From NCBI GenBank assembly GCA_012845835.1, contig JABAKD010000019.1:2217501-2281500 (forward strand): DNA of 64,000 nucleotides, read 5' to 3'. The stretch is from Undaria pinnatifida. Its lineage: Eukaryota; Sar; Phaeophyceae; Laminariales; Alariaceae. Both the position numbers and the translations under genes were made by a program. Position 1 is the stretch's first letter. Each line of letters starts with the position of its first letter. The notes below the pieces were generated by a model. The model did not search any database. It was not told the DNA's origin and saw only the letters and a program-made list of their open reading frames with translations. This document shows positions 34,060 through 45,832 of the stretch, in pieces.

Positions 34060-34734
34060 AGGGCCATCCCACCGCAGGAGTTGCACGTTGTGGGCCAAAC
34101 GAATATTTCTGTCGTTCTGATTGGTTGAACTCCCCAATAGAGAGGAATTTTACCGGTTATTCTGGTACTTTTACAAGAGCAGACTTTTTTTTTACTAGTG
34201 TTAAGGAATTAGTGGGGTATTAGTCCGTTTGACCACTTGCAAAAGGTTAACCAATAGCTTACCCAAACTAAGCCTTATAACACTCTTCCCCCCTGAAACG
34301 GGGATACCAGGTCGGCCGGATATGCGGGCGGACTTGTCAATTATCCAAGCCGTTTCATTTCCTGGGGATACCAGGGAGAGCATTTTTCAAGTTCGACATG
34401 GGGAAAATCTGAAAAGTTTATTATTGTGGATGGTGGGGATCGAACCCACGACCCAAAAACCTATGGTCTGTAGACGATGCCATTTGTTAAGGTATTGGTG
34501 GGGTATTAGTCCGCTTGACCACTTGCAAAAGGTTAACCAATACCTTATCCAAACTAAGCCTTATAACACTAGTGCACAGAAGTTGGCCGGGTTGCGCGAG
34601 CGAATGCCTTCGAAGTCATGTAGTATCGGGTGATGGTGATGGTGAGATATTGAGCTGCTCCTCATGTTAGGAGCTCAGAAATTTCTTAGAATATGCTGCA
34701 CCCCTCGCGTGGGATCACTCACCAGTCAGAACCA
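34060..34734. mobile_element. Family D TIR element, copy 4, interrupted by TRIM
   Basis: Left end GCCATCCCACCGCAGGAGTT, right end CTGCACCCCTCGCGTGGGATCACTC. Split at CTAG by the family E element (34199-34568). Confidence 0.65.
34199..34568 (-). mobile_element. TRIM-like mini LTR retrotransposon (family E), 370 bp
   Basis: Two 84-bp direct terminal repeats (34199-34282 and 34485-34568) have TG...CA ends and are flanked by CTAG (34195-34198 and 34569-34572). On the minus strand the 5' LTR is followed after AA by TGGCATCGTC, a plausible primer-binding start. The purine tract AGGGGGGAAGAG (34283-34294 on the opposite strand) sits directly before the 3' LTR. The roughly 200-bp interior has no coding capacity but holds a tRNA T-arm-like GTGGGTTCGATCCCCACC. 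A second copy is at 47332-47718. The size fits terminal-repeat retrotransposons in miniature, which move using proteins from other elements. Confidence 0.8.
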
Positions 34735-35079
34735 TGTTCGCCAATAAACGATACACAGTGGAATATGTTCGCCAAAAAACAATACAGTGGGTACAGTACC
34801 TTGATTTAAGAGCGCCCAGGATAAGAGCATTTGGGACTTGAGAGCGGTCAAATCCGCATGTATGTCCCGCCTATACTAAGAGCTATACATTTCCCACCGC
34901 AGATTTTATAAGAGCAATATGAAGTTAAGAGCGCTTGTTTCGGCTTGTCACGCGGGGTGCTCTTAAACCGGAGTGCCCACGAGCCCACGGTATCCCTATC
35001 GCAGCACGCGTCCAGTGTGTATCGTCAATATCGTCACTTTCAACGTCGATCTCATCAGCATTGCGGAGGGATGATTCTA

Positions 35080-35345
35080 CAATAGCCCCCCTCCCCCCCC
35101 CCCAAAAAAAAAACAGTGATTTTCTGTCACGAACGTTTCATGACTGCTCGACACGAGGAAGGATGCCGGGGAAAAAAACAAGCGGCACATATTTTCTTGC
35201 TTTTTGAAACGACTTAGTACTGCTATCGATCGATGATGTCGGGGTGGCATGGGGCATCGTATTTCAGGAGATACGGCCGGCATCATAGGAGCTGGTTTCA
35301 AAACCGGCGATTGGGGGGGGCTGCAGCAGAACGACTCGGGGGAAT
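35080..35345 (-). repeat. Family H dispersed repeat
   Basis: Reverse-oriented: CTCGACACGAGGAAGGAT, ATCGATCGATGATGTCGGGG, GGTTTCAAAACCGGCGATTG. Confidence 0.65.
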
Positions 35346-35349
35346 GTTA

Positions 35350-35900
35350 TGGTACCCCCTCCCCCCCGTTATGGCGTTATGCTTTACAGCTAGTGTCCCT
35401 TCATTTTCTGGCAGGTGTTATCGTCCGCCTGAATGAGATGAAACATACCCATTCTGGGACTTTTGATGTCTGCTTCGCTTTTTTTCGCGTTCCAGTGGCT
35501 TTCACGTACCGTAGTACATGTCCGGACGTTTGAGTCTGCTTCGCATTATACGTGTTTCATTGGTTTTCGCGTACTGCCATGTCGGGACGCTTGGCGCCTG
35601 CTTCGCTGTGCACCCATCCAATTGGCTTCTGCGTTGCAAGTTAGAGGTGTGGGAGTGGGCTGTGAAGCGCCGCATCTTCGATGCATTCTCCGAATTCTCC
35701 GTATGGATCTAGTTCCACGTGATCCTTCTATGAATCTGTTTATACGGCCCTTCAGGGTAGGCTAGTGTTATGGTACCCTCTCCCCCGTTGCAGCGTTATT
35801 GTTTATAGAAAGTTTCGCCTCAATTCCTGGCAGGCGTTATCACCTGCCTGAATTAGATGAGCCCGCTCCCTTCTTGTCAGGAGGCGTTGGGCGGACAGAA
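35350..35900 (+). repeat. Family G dispersed repeat with internal tandem units
   Basis: Contains about three ~70-bp units built on GGGAC(T/G)(T/C)TTG..GTCTGCTTCGC..TTTTCGCGT (35456-35640), then CTTCAGGGTAGGCTAGTGTTATGGTA and a short hairpin phrase CTGGCAGGCGTTATCACCTGCC. Copies are at 40.33 and 41.5 kb. Confidence 0.7.
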
Positions 35901-36148
35901 AAGCAACCAATGCAAGTGATACACCGTCCAAGCGACTCTCGTGTGAATGTCCAGTACAGAGCCAGACGCACCCCTGGACAACAGTAGTCGGTCCCTATAC
36001 AGTTCCATACTGCCCAAGCTTACTGCGGGATCATACGACTCAGAACCCACAATCGAAGCCCAAAAAATCACAATTTCTCCGGTGTAAATTACCCAATTTT
36101 GGCCCGATTCAAGTATGTTCCCACACGCGTGACTGGGTTTTACGCGAT

Positions 36149-36335
36149 TTCCAACTTCTGTTGGAGCTTCTTCTGTTGGCTTAGAAGGCATGTATACTTC
36201 GGGGTACAGAACTGAAACTGGAATTGAAACCGACAACCGTGTATGCGATTTCCAACTTCTGTGTTTGGAGCTTCTTCTGTTGGCTTAGAAAGCATACTTC
36301 GAATTACAAAACTGGAATTGAAACCGACAACAAGC
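36149..36335 (+). repeat. Tandem duplication, ~95 bp, 2 copies
   Basis: GCGATTTCCAACTTCTGT...GGAATTGAAACCGACAAC occurs twice in succession with small indels. Confidence 0.85.
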
Positions 36336-36699
36336 GTTTACAACCCTCGTGGGCAACCAACTCACCCACGGAAAAAGACATATAATAGCTTGGAAAAAAC
36401 AAAACAATGGTAATTCTCATAGGAAGGAACCCATAGTTCTACAATGTATGTCAGCCTGCCTTGGGTGCCGTGACTACTTGTCGGCTTCAATATAGTATTA
36501 CCAACTACTATTATGTTTTCCTACCCATCTAAAGTTAGAAATTAGTATCCCACAACCACCCTTAAGCCCGTGACACACTAACTTACTGATTGTTCGAGGT
36601 GGGTTTGGCTAGAGCTGGCCAATCGGCAAGGGCGACACGCGAAAGAAGAAAGAGCCGGAGATTTAAGTGCACTTATTACAGCCCCTCGTCGTCGGTACA

Positions 36700-36960
36700 T
36701 TTTTAGGCGATATGGCCCGGACGGATTGGCGGAGGGGGAGTGGTGCACTCGATATTTATGCATGGCGGTAGTCGTATGACCATGGTGGTATGACCCTCGC
36801 ATCCCTACTATCCCGGGACGGAGCACATCGGGTTTCATCGACCAGGCAGACAATGCTTGCACCAAGCGCGAAGCGCCGAGAGAGGTGTTCGGTGAGTCGC
36901 ATGATGGGCGAACTGCATCCTACTTAGAAGCGCTTGTGAGGCGGACTTGCATATGGATGG
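36700..36960 (-). repeat. Family I dispersed repeat
   Basis: Reverse of 16.6 kb: ACCCTCGCATCCCTACTATC, CCAAGCGCGAAGCGCCGAG, GTGAGGCGGACTTGC. Confidence 0.75.
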
Positions 36961-37149
36961 CAGCTTTAATGAGTTAAGTTTAATTTCCGGAAGAGGGACG
37001 GGGGGGTCGGGGGGGGGGGGGGAGGGGGTCGTGTGCACATTGGTAGACGACAGTAATCTGAAACAGACGCGGGCTGTGGTGGAGGTAGTTTTATTTTGAT
37101 GATGAACCGTTTTCTGAGATCAAACGGGCAGTGCGTGTCCCGCCCCCCC

Positions 37150-37335
37150 ACCCCTACAATGCGATATAGTGGTAGTAGCGTATGCTAGGGGAAGTCGCCG
37201 ATCTATATACTTCATGAGGACATGCACACCCCGTATCGCTCGATCGGAACAGTGTCACGCATCACATGCAGCCTGAAAAGATGAGCTTCGACGAAATCCT
37301 CGATCTCACAGCTGTACAAAGCGTATTTTAAATAG
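37150..37335 (-). repeat. Family A fragment (diverged)
   Basis: GGGGAAGTCGCCGATCTATA, CTTCATGAGGACATG, AAAAGATGAGCTTCGACGAA, CTCGATCTCACAGCTG. Confidence 0.7.
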
Positions 37336-38639
37336 AATCGGGTGGGGTGGCCCCAGTCTCGATCTAAATCCCCACCCTTTTTTGGCCCCTTGGCACGAGC
37401 GCGTGCTGTTAATCAGGACGCTTTGCTCGCGCCGTTCAGCGTTGTTTCAGAACCCTTTGCCTCATTGATGGCAGCTAGCCCCTAGCCTTTACGGCACGTC
37501 TTCAAATGTGCCTTGACACCCTTTTATCAAAACCGGTGCCTTAAGGGCTGTTTGGAGCCTTGAAACTTGCGTTAACGCCGTTTATTGTGTCCAAACACAA
37601 CGCTGCTAGATTGGAAACCCCATAAACAGGAGATAGGGTAGCGAGATTAGCGAGATTCTAGGCATTTCGTGAAGAAAACTCTCTCCCTGTGGGCCAAAAA
37701 AACTTTCAAATACATCGCCCTTGTCCACTGCTTTTGGGCTGCTGTTACATTGACTAAGTCCGTTGCCACAGGACAGCCTCCAGGCACTCTGGAGTGAAAA
37801 ATACCCAAGGAAAAACTAAGGCATACGACAAGCGGTACAGGTATATATCATATCATAGCTGAAGCAAGCCGTACATCACCCACTAAGGGAGATGAAAAAA
37901 TGAAATCGTAGGTCCGTCCACGTAGGTATATCATGCCCGTACTCTGGTACTACATATGTTAAAGCCTTGCAGCTGAAAATGACTACGCCAACTGCCACCA
38001 AAGAAACCAAGTGATATACAAAATAGAGAAGGAAATCAAGCCAAGAAAGAGAAATCAAAAACGAGAGAAAGAGCAACGAATTCGAGGGAGATAATTTGCC
38101 AGCAGGAGAGAACTACTGCAGTATTATTTTCCGCTGGTATCGGTCATTCACTGTGGGTGTTGGATTAGATGAGGCCTCCTGCACTGGTCGGTGGCCCTAC
38201 CCAAACTTCCTGGTGTTTATTAGTTCCTTGTTCGACACCTACTGAGTTCTGCGTGGTCTCACCCACACTTATCATTAGTATCCTGTTAGGTGTACTTCGC
38301 CGAGAACGATGAAAAATGTGACTCAAACGCGGGAGACAGCGATAAGTCGCCCTCGTCCGCGTAGTCGTGGTCGCGCTTCCATTTGGACGCTGGTACTCGA
38401 GCACTCGTGGTCGACCCGATATAGCACTTTGCTATCCTCTCCGTCTTCCACCCCCCCGATCTTCATTATCTCGTCAACTGCCGTACCCGGTGAAGGCAGC
38501 CACACAGCGCTACTGTATGGGCACCACGGTCGCCAGAAACAGTGCGCAGGTGATGGACACTGGTTGTGCTGGATGTAGATGAGTGGAGACGTTAATTTTA
38601 TATGAAGAACACACACACCGAGGGCCCAGAGCTAAAAAC
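37336..38639. other. No confident gene
   Basis: Several minus-strand frames (37876-38076, 38165-38404, 38323-38616) lie in non-repetitive sequence, but none has recognisable motifs or a clear exon pattern. Confidence 0.25.
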
Positions 38640-39480
38640 CATTATCTCGACGTTGAGCATTGTGTCACGACTGACGTTCAATCTCGAGACACAAGCACCC
38701 CAGGCAACCCAAGGCGACCCTTCATGGCTCCGGACAAGTGACTTTATATGAGAGGATCGAATACTCAGGATGAGCCCTGCTCACGGGGGCGAAAAGTTGC
38801 CCGAGTCGTGGTACGCAAAAAAAAAAAGTTTCTTCTCAGCTTGAGTTCAGGCAACGATTGATGCTCTGCTTAATGCGAAAAGCACACACAAACACACCCT
38901 GAGAGGCCAGCTAGAGCCAAACATCCTTGTCGCTCGACGTCGAACATTGTATCGTGATTTACGTTGTGTCTCGAGACGCGGCAAGCAGCCCAACGCGAAC
39001 CTGCACGGCTCCGGACAAGGCCACATAATCAATGGCTTTAGATGAGAGCTTCCGAAGATTTTAGGATTATCTAATTGTATGCTCACCAGTGGCCAAGGGT
39101 GCGGTAGCGGGCGTACCCTCTTGTCCCACCAACGGATTTGAGCCACTCGTACGAATGACTCTGTACCTCGCCCGCGAGAAGAATTTCGGCGATGTTCTTG
39201 GCCCGCAGCGTAGCTAGCCACTCTATTGCAGATGCATACCTCGCCAAACTACGATACATAAGAGCAACACCGCAGGTCGGATCAGATCAAGGGGGTCACT
39301 CGCGCGAGTGACTCCGAGCAACTGACAAAAAAGACCCCAAAAAGGGACCCCCCCCCCCCCCTCCCCCACCGTATAGCTTTGGTCGGGGCCGAGAAGTTGC
39401 CCGACTTGGTGCTTTGGCTTTTTTATCTCAAAGTGCTACGTTGCCTTAGATGAGAGCGTCGAAGATTTTAGGATATTGAA
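38640..39480. repeat. Family J dispersed repeat, two to three partial copies
   Basis: TCTCGAGACACAAGC..GGCTCCGGACAAG (38681-38740) recurs at 38968-39022 and, diverged, at 60.52-60.65 kb. GAGAGC..TCGAAGATTTTAGGAT is at 39042 and 39450. The related tail CACTCG..GTACCTCG is also at 43.4 kb. Confidence 0.55.
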
Positions 39481-39870
39481 GAGGGCCAAAATAGATAAGA
39501 GGCCTCTTATATAAGGAACCTTGTCGGGGCCCGACAGGCTACATTCTCCACGTACAAGGGACCTTCGGGGTCCGACGTACGATGATCCCTTAAGAGGGGA
39601 CCGCCCTACTGTAGTATTGACTATTCTGGCGTTTCCGTGATTGGTTAATTGAGGTCATTTGGTTACAGTCAAGTAGTTGCTGATTAATCACGACCAGTTG
39701 CGCAATCGCGTAATCACACGGCCCTGACCTCGATGATTTTACACACTTGTCAATTGTATATTTTAATCAATGTGTTGATTGTGTGTGTTGACTGCCATCA
39801 CTAGGCCAGATGGCGTCCTTGTTAATGTTGAATATTCTAGATTTGAAAATAGAGGCTTGGTCAAGCGGTC

Positions 39871-39933
39871 AGTATACTGGTTCGATCAATATATTTCACT
39901 TGATATTAGGAAACGCTCGAACCAATATATACT
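39871..39933. repeat. Imperfect inverted repeat
   Basis: CAGTATACTGGTTCGA is followed about 30 nt later by TCGAACCAATATATACTGG. Confidence 0.8.
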
Positions 39934-40329
39934 GGACTGAATCAGTATGCTGGTGGTGTTTGTCTTAAATACATTGACTTTAGGCTTTAGCCAAGTGATG
40001 TAAACGTTTTGGGCCTTTTCCCGGGATTGCTGGCCGAGCTCGGCGAGCAGGACCGCGAGGTTTCCCAGATAGCGGCGAGTGACACGTGCGGAGGCAAGGC
40101 CGCGAGCGCGTGGCCGTCGGGATCCTGACACGGAAGTTATCAGCGACCGTAAAAACAAAGTAAAAAAAAAAACTTACGGTCGAAACAACTGCTTTCAAAA
40201 AAACGCTTAAAAGATTAAAAGATAGCTGTCTGAGGAACGGCCAAAACAGAAACTAAACCCTGGACGGATTCAGTCTTTTTTAAATTAGTACACAACAAGG
40301 CCAAGCTATAGCGAATATATTCACACATG
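39934..40329. other. Possible degraded coding fragment, unrecognised
   Basis: 40000-40140 is more GC-rich, and the minus strand is open through ARVTRRYLGNLAVLLAELGQ. I recognise no family. Confidence 0.2.
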
Positions 40330-40465
40330 TTGTGGTATCCCATCTCTCTCGTTACGGCGTTGTGATTTATAGCAGTTGTCCCCTTTGTAGCTGGCAGGCA
40401 TTACCGCCTGCCTGAACCAACGGCTCCGCCCCCTCTTCTGTCAGAAGGTATCCGGCGGACAGCAT
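40330..40465 (+). repeat. Family G fragment
   Basis: GTTGTGATTTATAGCAGTTG, CTGGCAGGCATTACCGCCTGCC, CTCTTCTGTCAGAAGGTATCC. Confidence 0.75.
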
Positions 40466-41469
40466 ATTAGAGATGCTACTTGTCAGTAACTATCATGTCG
40501 TTACTTGATAACACTTAAACGTCATCAGGTATACATTGCGAGTTGTCCGTACAACAGGCAGTTAGAACAGGTCTGTTAGATGTCGTTTATCGATGCGTTA
40601 TTAGCATGCAGAAGTCTCAGCAGTAACAACTTGGATATATTATGCACGGCAGTTTACTGGTTAGTCATATCCAAAAGCTGGTACATGTAGTACATACGAG
40701 CAATACGGTGTGATTAGTACGAAAGATAATGCGGCGGAATGACGTAAGTTCAGCAACATTAATGGAATATGATTTTAGGTTGACTGTCCGGGACGTTGAC
40801 GTAGCTAAGCTCCAAGAAGCATGAAGCCTCAGGAAACGTTGCCATATGTACGGTAGAGCACGAGCAAGCCTCAGGAAACGTTGCTGTAGGTAGATCAGAC
40901 AACTACCCGTAGATTACATCTGTCCGTAGCATAGTCATTGTGCCGTCTCGATCAGGTGATGGTCAGACCCACCTCGATCACTCCTCTTTGCTCACCATCA
41001 GCTCTCATCTGCTGAAAAAATCAATCAATCAACTGATATCGGCCTGGAGTTGCCATCTATCTTCTTCTCTTCTTTGAACCTCTTCTACAGACACACTTCA
41101 CCGTGAGTTTGCGTTAGCCTCTAAAAAGTATACAGGCTGTGTCTTGAGCGGGTCATCCGCAAGCGAGCCTATGCAAGCGTATACCAGCTACGGGCTGACA
41201 CACGCTACACACCGCCACCTAAAGGTCAACACAGCAAGCAACTGATACCAGAGGTGTAACATCCAAGCAATCCTCGCGTGAGTGACCATTACATAGCTAG
41301 AGGCCCCCCTGCATAGCAGTAGTCGGTTCCTAGGTCCATATTACCCCAGTACCACTGCACTGATCGCGTGACTGGTCATAGCTCATGCTGTTGCCATTTA
41401 TACGAGCTACACTGCTTCCTTAAGTATGGCTGTACGGTTTCAGCTGTCCGGTGATTCTAGCTTGCTCAT
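40466..41469. other. No gene recognised
   Basis: AAGCCTCAGGAAACGTTGCC is doubled at 40824 and 40865. No coding sequence supportable. Confidence 0.3.
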
Positions 41470-42090
41470 TTCGGAGTTCACGTCCAGTATTTTTCAGGCT
41501 TTTGGGGTCTGATTCGCCTTGAGCGCGTCCCACTGACGTTCACGCACCGGTATTCTCATACTTTTGGTATCTGACTCGCCTTTTACGCGTTCCGTTGACG
41601 CCCACGTGCCGGTATATGTTCGGATTCTTGACGTCTGCTTCGCACTTTACGCGTTTCAGTATGCCGGTATACCAGCACCGAGCACGAGGCACTTTTTAAC
41701 GTGTCGATATGTTCGGTATTTTGATGTCTGCTTCGCGCGTTCAATTGGCTTTCAAGTACTGGTATGTGGGACGTTTGGTGCCTGCTTTGCTTTGTATCCG
41801 TCCAATTGGCTTCCGCCTTACAAGTTAGATGTGTGGGAGAGGGTTGTGAAGCGCCGCGGCTTCGATTAACTCTCCGAATTCTCCGGATGGGTTTAGTTCC
41901 ATCTGATCTTTCTATGAATCTGCATGTATGACCCTTCAGGGTGGGCTAGTGTGATGGTATCCCCTCTTCGTTGCGGGTTTATGACTTATAGCAGTTGTCC
42001 CCTGTATAGCTGGCAGGCGTCATCGCCTGCCTGAATGAACGGCTCCGCCCCCTCTTCTGTCAGAAGGTATCCGGCGGACAGCAATCAACT
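41470..42090 (+). repeat. Family G dispersed repeat, longest copy
   Basis: Four to five internal ~70-bp units (41500-41810), then the shared 3' region with CTGGCAGGCGTCATCGCCTGCC and GAAGGTATCCGGCGGACAGC. Confidence 0.75.
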
Positions 42091-42364
42091 AATACCAGAG
42101 ATGTAACATCCAAGCAACCCTCGTGTGAGCGACCATTACAGAGCCAGAGGCACTCCTGCATAGGAGTACTCGATCCCTAGGTCTATATTACCCCAGTACT
42201 ACTACACACACCCGTACAGGAGGCGTGAACGGACCTTTTCGACCCCGAGTACATATGGTGTGATACATGCGACACATGAGGCGTCGGTGGACACTACTGT
42301 AGCACCAACGTTTCATCCGTGTTCGTGACAGAGTTACCCCTGCAAAAGCTGCAATAACATTTTC

Positions 42365-42480
42365 CTGAAAGGCTAAAAACACACTCTACAGCTGTGAGGT
42401 AGAGGATCGTCAAAACTCGTAACTGCAATCTGTGTGCGAGCGTGTGACGGGGAATGCTTGTCCTCAAAAGGGAATTTTAG
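42365..42480 (+). repeat. Family A fragment (diverged)
   Basis: ACACTCTACAGCTGTGAGGTAG, CGTCAAAACTCGTAACTGCAA and TGTCCTCAAAAGGG match the head of family A. Confidence 0.5.
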
Positions 42481-42902
42481 TAGTATCGGTTAGTTATTGC
42501 GGCAACAAAAAGGTTGAAGATCTTATGTTGCGTAGATCTCAAACGGTCTTCAACTTCGGGGCGCGGAGGAGAGTGTTGCATCGTACATAGGATGCAGAAC
42601 GTCAGAAACAATGCCACGATATAAAAGTGGATAGCTATTGTCCGGTTGCGCCTTACCATACACACAATGTTCACTCCTAAATAAACCTATCAATTTCTTC
42701 TTTCACAAGAAAAAAAAAAATCTTGGCTCTCTCCGCCCTCTCCCTCTCTTTCTCGTGCACGCACGAGAGCAAACTAAAAAAAAGAGTGTCCCTGAAGGAA
42801 AAGGAGCAGGGGAAGAAATGACAAACGAAAACAACGAGATAGGCTCTCGTCAATACCCCCGCTGTCGATCGAAAGTGCTTGCAGGGTGACCAACCAATCA
42901 CC

Positions 42903-43075
42903 TATCCACCGTACCAACCAACCAAACCAACCAATCAACCAACCAACCAATAAACCAAGCAACCAACAAACCAACCAACAAACCAACCAACCAACCAACC
43001 AACCAACCAACCAACCAACCAACCAACCAATCAACCAGCCAACCAGCCAACCAACCAACCAGTCAACTATCCAAC
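42903..43075. repeat. (CCAA)n microsatellite
   Basis: Tetranucleotide array with occasional CAAT/AACA variants. The WLVG-repeat frame on the minus strand is an artefact of it. Confidence 0.95.
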
Positions 43076-43894
43076 CGGTAAAGCTCTCCTCGCTGTACGG
43101 CAAGCCTGGAACCCCAAAAGGAGAAACTGCAGTATACACACTGTAGGAGTGGCGGCGCTTCGCTTCCTAAGCCCTATCAATAGCTGTTCCGCAGAAACCC
43201 GATCTCTCATCTAACCGGCTTGATCCCCACCTGGCCTTCCCTGCCCCCCCCCACAACTCATCCACAGCCTGCCCTCTCGGTACTGCCTTCCCCTACGCCC
43301 ACACAACGCATCTAGAGCCAGCCTCTCCCACACACAAGTACGGAAGGGGGGGGTGGGCGGTGCACGTTTTCACGACGGAGTTCGAGCCACTCGCCCGAGT
43401 GACCCTGTACCTCGGGCAATGAAAAAAAATCTTTAGGCGATTTGTTTGGCGCGGCCCGTCTAGCTAGAACCCTGTTGCCACGGTGAGTTCATACGGCAAG
43501 CAAAAAAAAGGCGGCCACGAAAGCTTGAGGCCGCAAAGGAACAGGAGCCTCACTCGCGCGAATGAATGACCTCGAACCACTGGCTAAAAAGAAGGCCCAA
43601 TACATTGAGCCCCCTGCTGTAGCGTCACGGTCAATTTGTGAAACCATAGCTCCCCACAGCTTCCCCCAGGGCCAAAGCAGCCGTCTACCCACATCTTCCC
43701 ACGGCCCCTCCTATCATATGATACGTCCAAACAACAACAAAATCCAGGATAACAAAATGTAGACCGCGACAACGGTCTAAAATAATCCCCTTTTAGGACT
43801 TGCTTTAGAAATGCAACACCACGTTTGGGCGACAAAACACTTAGAATTAGTGTTGCGCGATATCATTTTGTTTTTCTTGCAGAGTTCTGAAAAG

Positions 43895-43990
43895 AAACGC
43901 GCGTGCTATATGATATTGATAGAGGCATATTCATGAATAGCACTTTTTCGCTCGAGCAAACAAAACGTTTTCTGAATGACAGGGGGCTCA
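43895..43990 (-). mobile_element. Family B fragment
   Basis: GCGCGTGCTATATGATATTG, GATAGAGGCATATTC and ACGTTTTCTGAATGACAGGGG match one end of family B. Confidence 0.55.
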
Positions 43991-44165
43991 CTTGACCCCC
44001 TTTTAGAGCCCCCGAACCCCTCCCTGTACTAACTCCAAGAAAAATCGTTCCCCCAAAAGGGTTTTCAGTTTTAGTGAAGGCGTTAACCCAAAACATCGCC
44101 TCAAGTTCATTCCTACGTTTTTTGCAGTATTTTTTCGACCCAGGATGCGGTACCGTAAGATGGTC

Positions 44166-44445
44166 GACGCGTGCTTCGATAGAGACCTGTAGCACTTTTT
44201 GTCTGAAACGGTTTTTGAATGACGGGGCTCCTTACCCTACTAATACTATCGTCGGAAAATAAATAAATAATAGGCCATTTTTTTTTCATGATTCTCGTTG
44301 TGTATCTAGGCCATGGGATTTTTCATCCGCGATAAACCAGGTTTATTTTTCTCCTAAATCAGTGTTTGGGAGAGGTCTTAAGCTCCCAAATTGAGGAGTA
44401 GAATTAGAAAAAAAAGTGGCACACCTCTATCGAGAAGCACGCGTC
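44166..44445 (-). mobile_element. Family B MITE, copy 8, with 4-bp target duplication
   Basis: GACGCGTGCTTCGATAGAG ... CTCTATCGAGAAGCACGCGTC, 280 bp, flanked by GGTC (44162-44165 and 44446-44449). The body is reversed relative to the 31.25-kb copy. Confidence 0.8.
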
Positions 44446-44709
44446 GGTCCCCCTTTTGGGGCCTTTTGTTGCAGTGACACTGCGGGGTCACTCGAGCGCT
44501 CGAGTAACCCCTTTCATACTTTTCCTTTGCTGTTTTACGTTCTCGTTGATGTTTTGAATTATTGACGATAAACCAAAACCCGCAATATCTGAAGTGTAAT
44601 CTACGAGCTGCGCCACAAAAATATCGCCTAGAAGCACTGTTAATATGTTTCAGATAAATCCGAGCGAGGTACTGAGTCACTCGCGCGAGTACGATGGCGA
44701 GTCGTTATA

Positions 44710-44945
44710 CGGTGGGTAGCCCCCCCAACTTTTCTCGAACGAAATCGCCGGTTTCAAAATCAGCTACCGGTCGTATCTCCTGAAACACGGTGTCCCCTCG
44801 ACACCCCGACGTCGTCGATCGTTTAGACCTTTTGAACACAAGAAGTTATAAAGATAGTATTTTGCTATTTTCAATAGTATCCTTCCTTGTGTCGAGCAGC
44901 AATGAAACGTTCGTTGAAGAAAATGGCTGGTCTTGGGGGGGAGCT
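44710..44945 (+). repeat. Family H dispersed repeat
   Basis: CGAACGAAATCGCCGGTTTC, CCCTCGACACCCCGACGTCG, ATGAAACGTTCGTTGAAGAA, closing TTGGGGGGG. Confidence 0.7.
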
Positions 44946-45046
44946 ATATCGTAGAATCAGTCTATGGTGTGATGGCTCAAGCGCGCTGTCAAGGTGGAAA
45001 AGGGGATGCCCCCCCCCCCCCCCCCCCCCCCCACCGTAACGCCTCG

Positions 45047-45293
45047 GACGCGTGCTGCGATAGAGGTGAACACACTCACTTTTTTTTCTGGGGTTTCCTC
45101 CATTTAGGAGCTTAAGAGACCTCTTCCTCCCAAAAAACTTTTTTTTCGGATCGAGAAAAATAAATCTGCCCTACCGGTTGAAAAAAATCCCATAGTCTAG
45201 GTACGCGACGAGATCGTGCCAAACAACAGCCCCGTCATTCAAGTAAGAAAAAAGCCAAAAAAGGGTGTACACATCTAGAATCGAAGCACGCGT
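45047..45293 (+). mobile_element. Family B MITE, copy 9
   Basis: GACGCGTGCTGCGATAGAGG ... TCTAGAATCGAAGCACGCGTC. Flanks CTCG and CTTG agree in 3 of 4 bases. Confidence 0.75.
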
Positions 45294-45419
45294 CCTTGGA
45301 CTCTCCTTGTAGCATATTTGCAGCAGTAGGCCATGAGATGGAGGATTTTTTCATCGGGGAGGGGGGTGCCACTTTTTTTTTCTTTTCCCCAAATCAATTT
45401 TGAGAAAGCAGTCGTTCTA

Positions 45420-45670
45420 AGGTAGAGCCCCCCCCCAACTATTTTTTGAACGAAATCGCCGGTTTTGAAACCAGCCCCCGGCCGTACGGGTATGGTCTGA
45501 GTTAGAGGTGCGCCTTGCCACCTCGACGTCGTCGTGCGATAGCCCTTTGCAAACAAGAAAATGTGCAAAGAAGATGCTATTTTCATACCATCCTTCCTCG
45601 TGTCGGGCAGCCACGAAACAAACGTTCGTAGAAGAAAGTCGCTGGGTTTTTTTTTGGGGGGGGAGGCTGT
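45420..45670 (+). repeat. Family H dispersed repeat
   Basis: AACGAAATCGCCGGTTTTGA, ACCTCGACGTCGTCG, CTTCCTCGTGTCGGGCAGCC, TTTTTTTTTGGGGGGGG end. Confidence 0.65.
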
Positions 45671-45832
45671 CGTAGAAGAATCAGTCTTAAAAGCGCAGGC
45701 CTCAGAAAAAAGCAAAAGTGCACATGTACATTGCCAAATAAGCGCCAAGGGATAAACAACCAACTCATAACCACATAAAAGGCTAGTGACTAAGGTGCTG
45801 GGATACTTTGTTGTGCTGCCGACGACGCTATT

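Noticed and set aside
34430-34500. Candidate tRNA gene from GTGGGTTCGATCCCCACC
   Set aside because: Only a T-arm is convincing, there is no cloverleaf, and the sequence is part of the TRIM-like element.
42774-43139. Minus-strand frame of repeated WLVG, looking like a membrane protein
   Set aside because: Produced by the (CCAA)n microsatellite.
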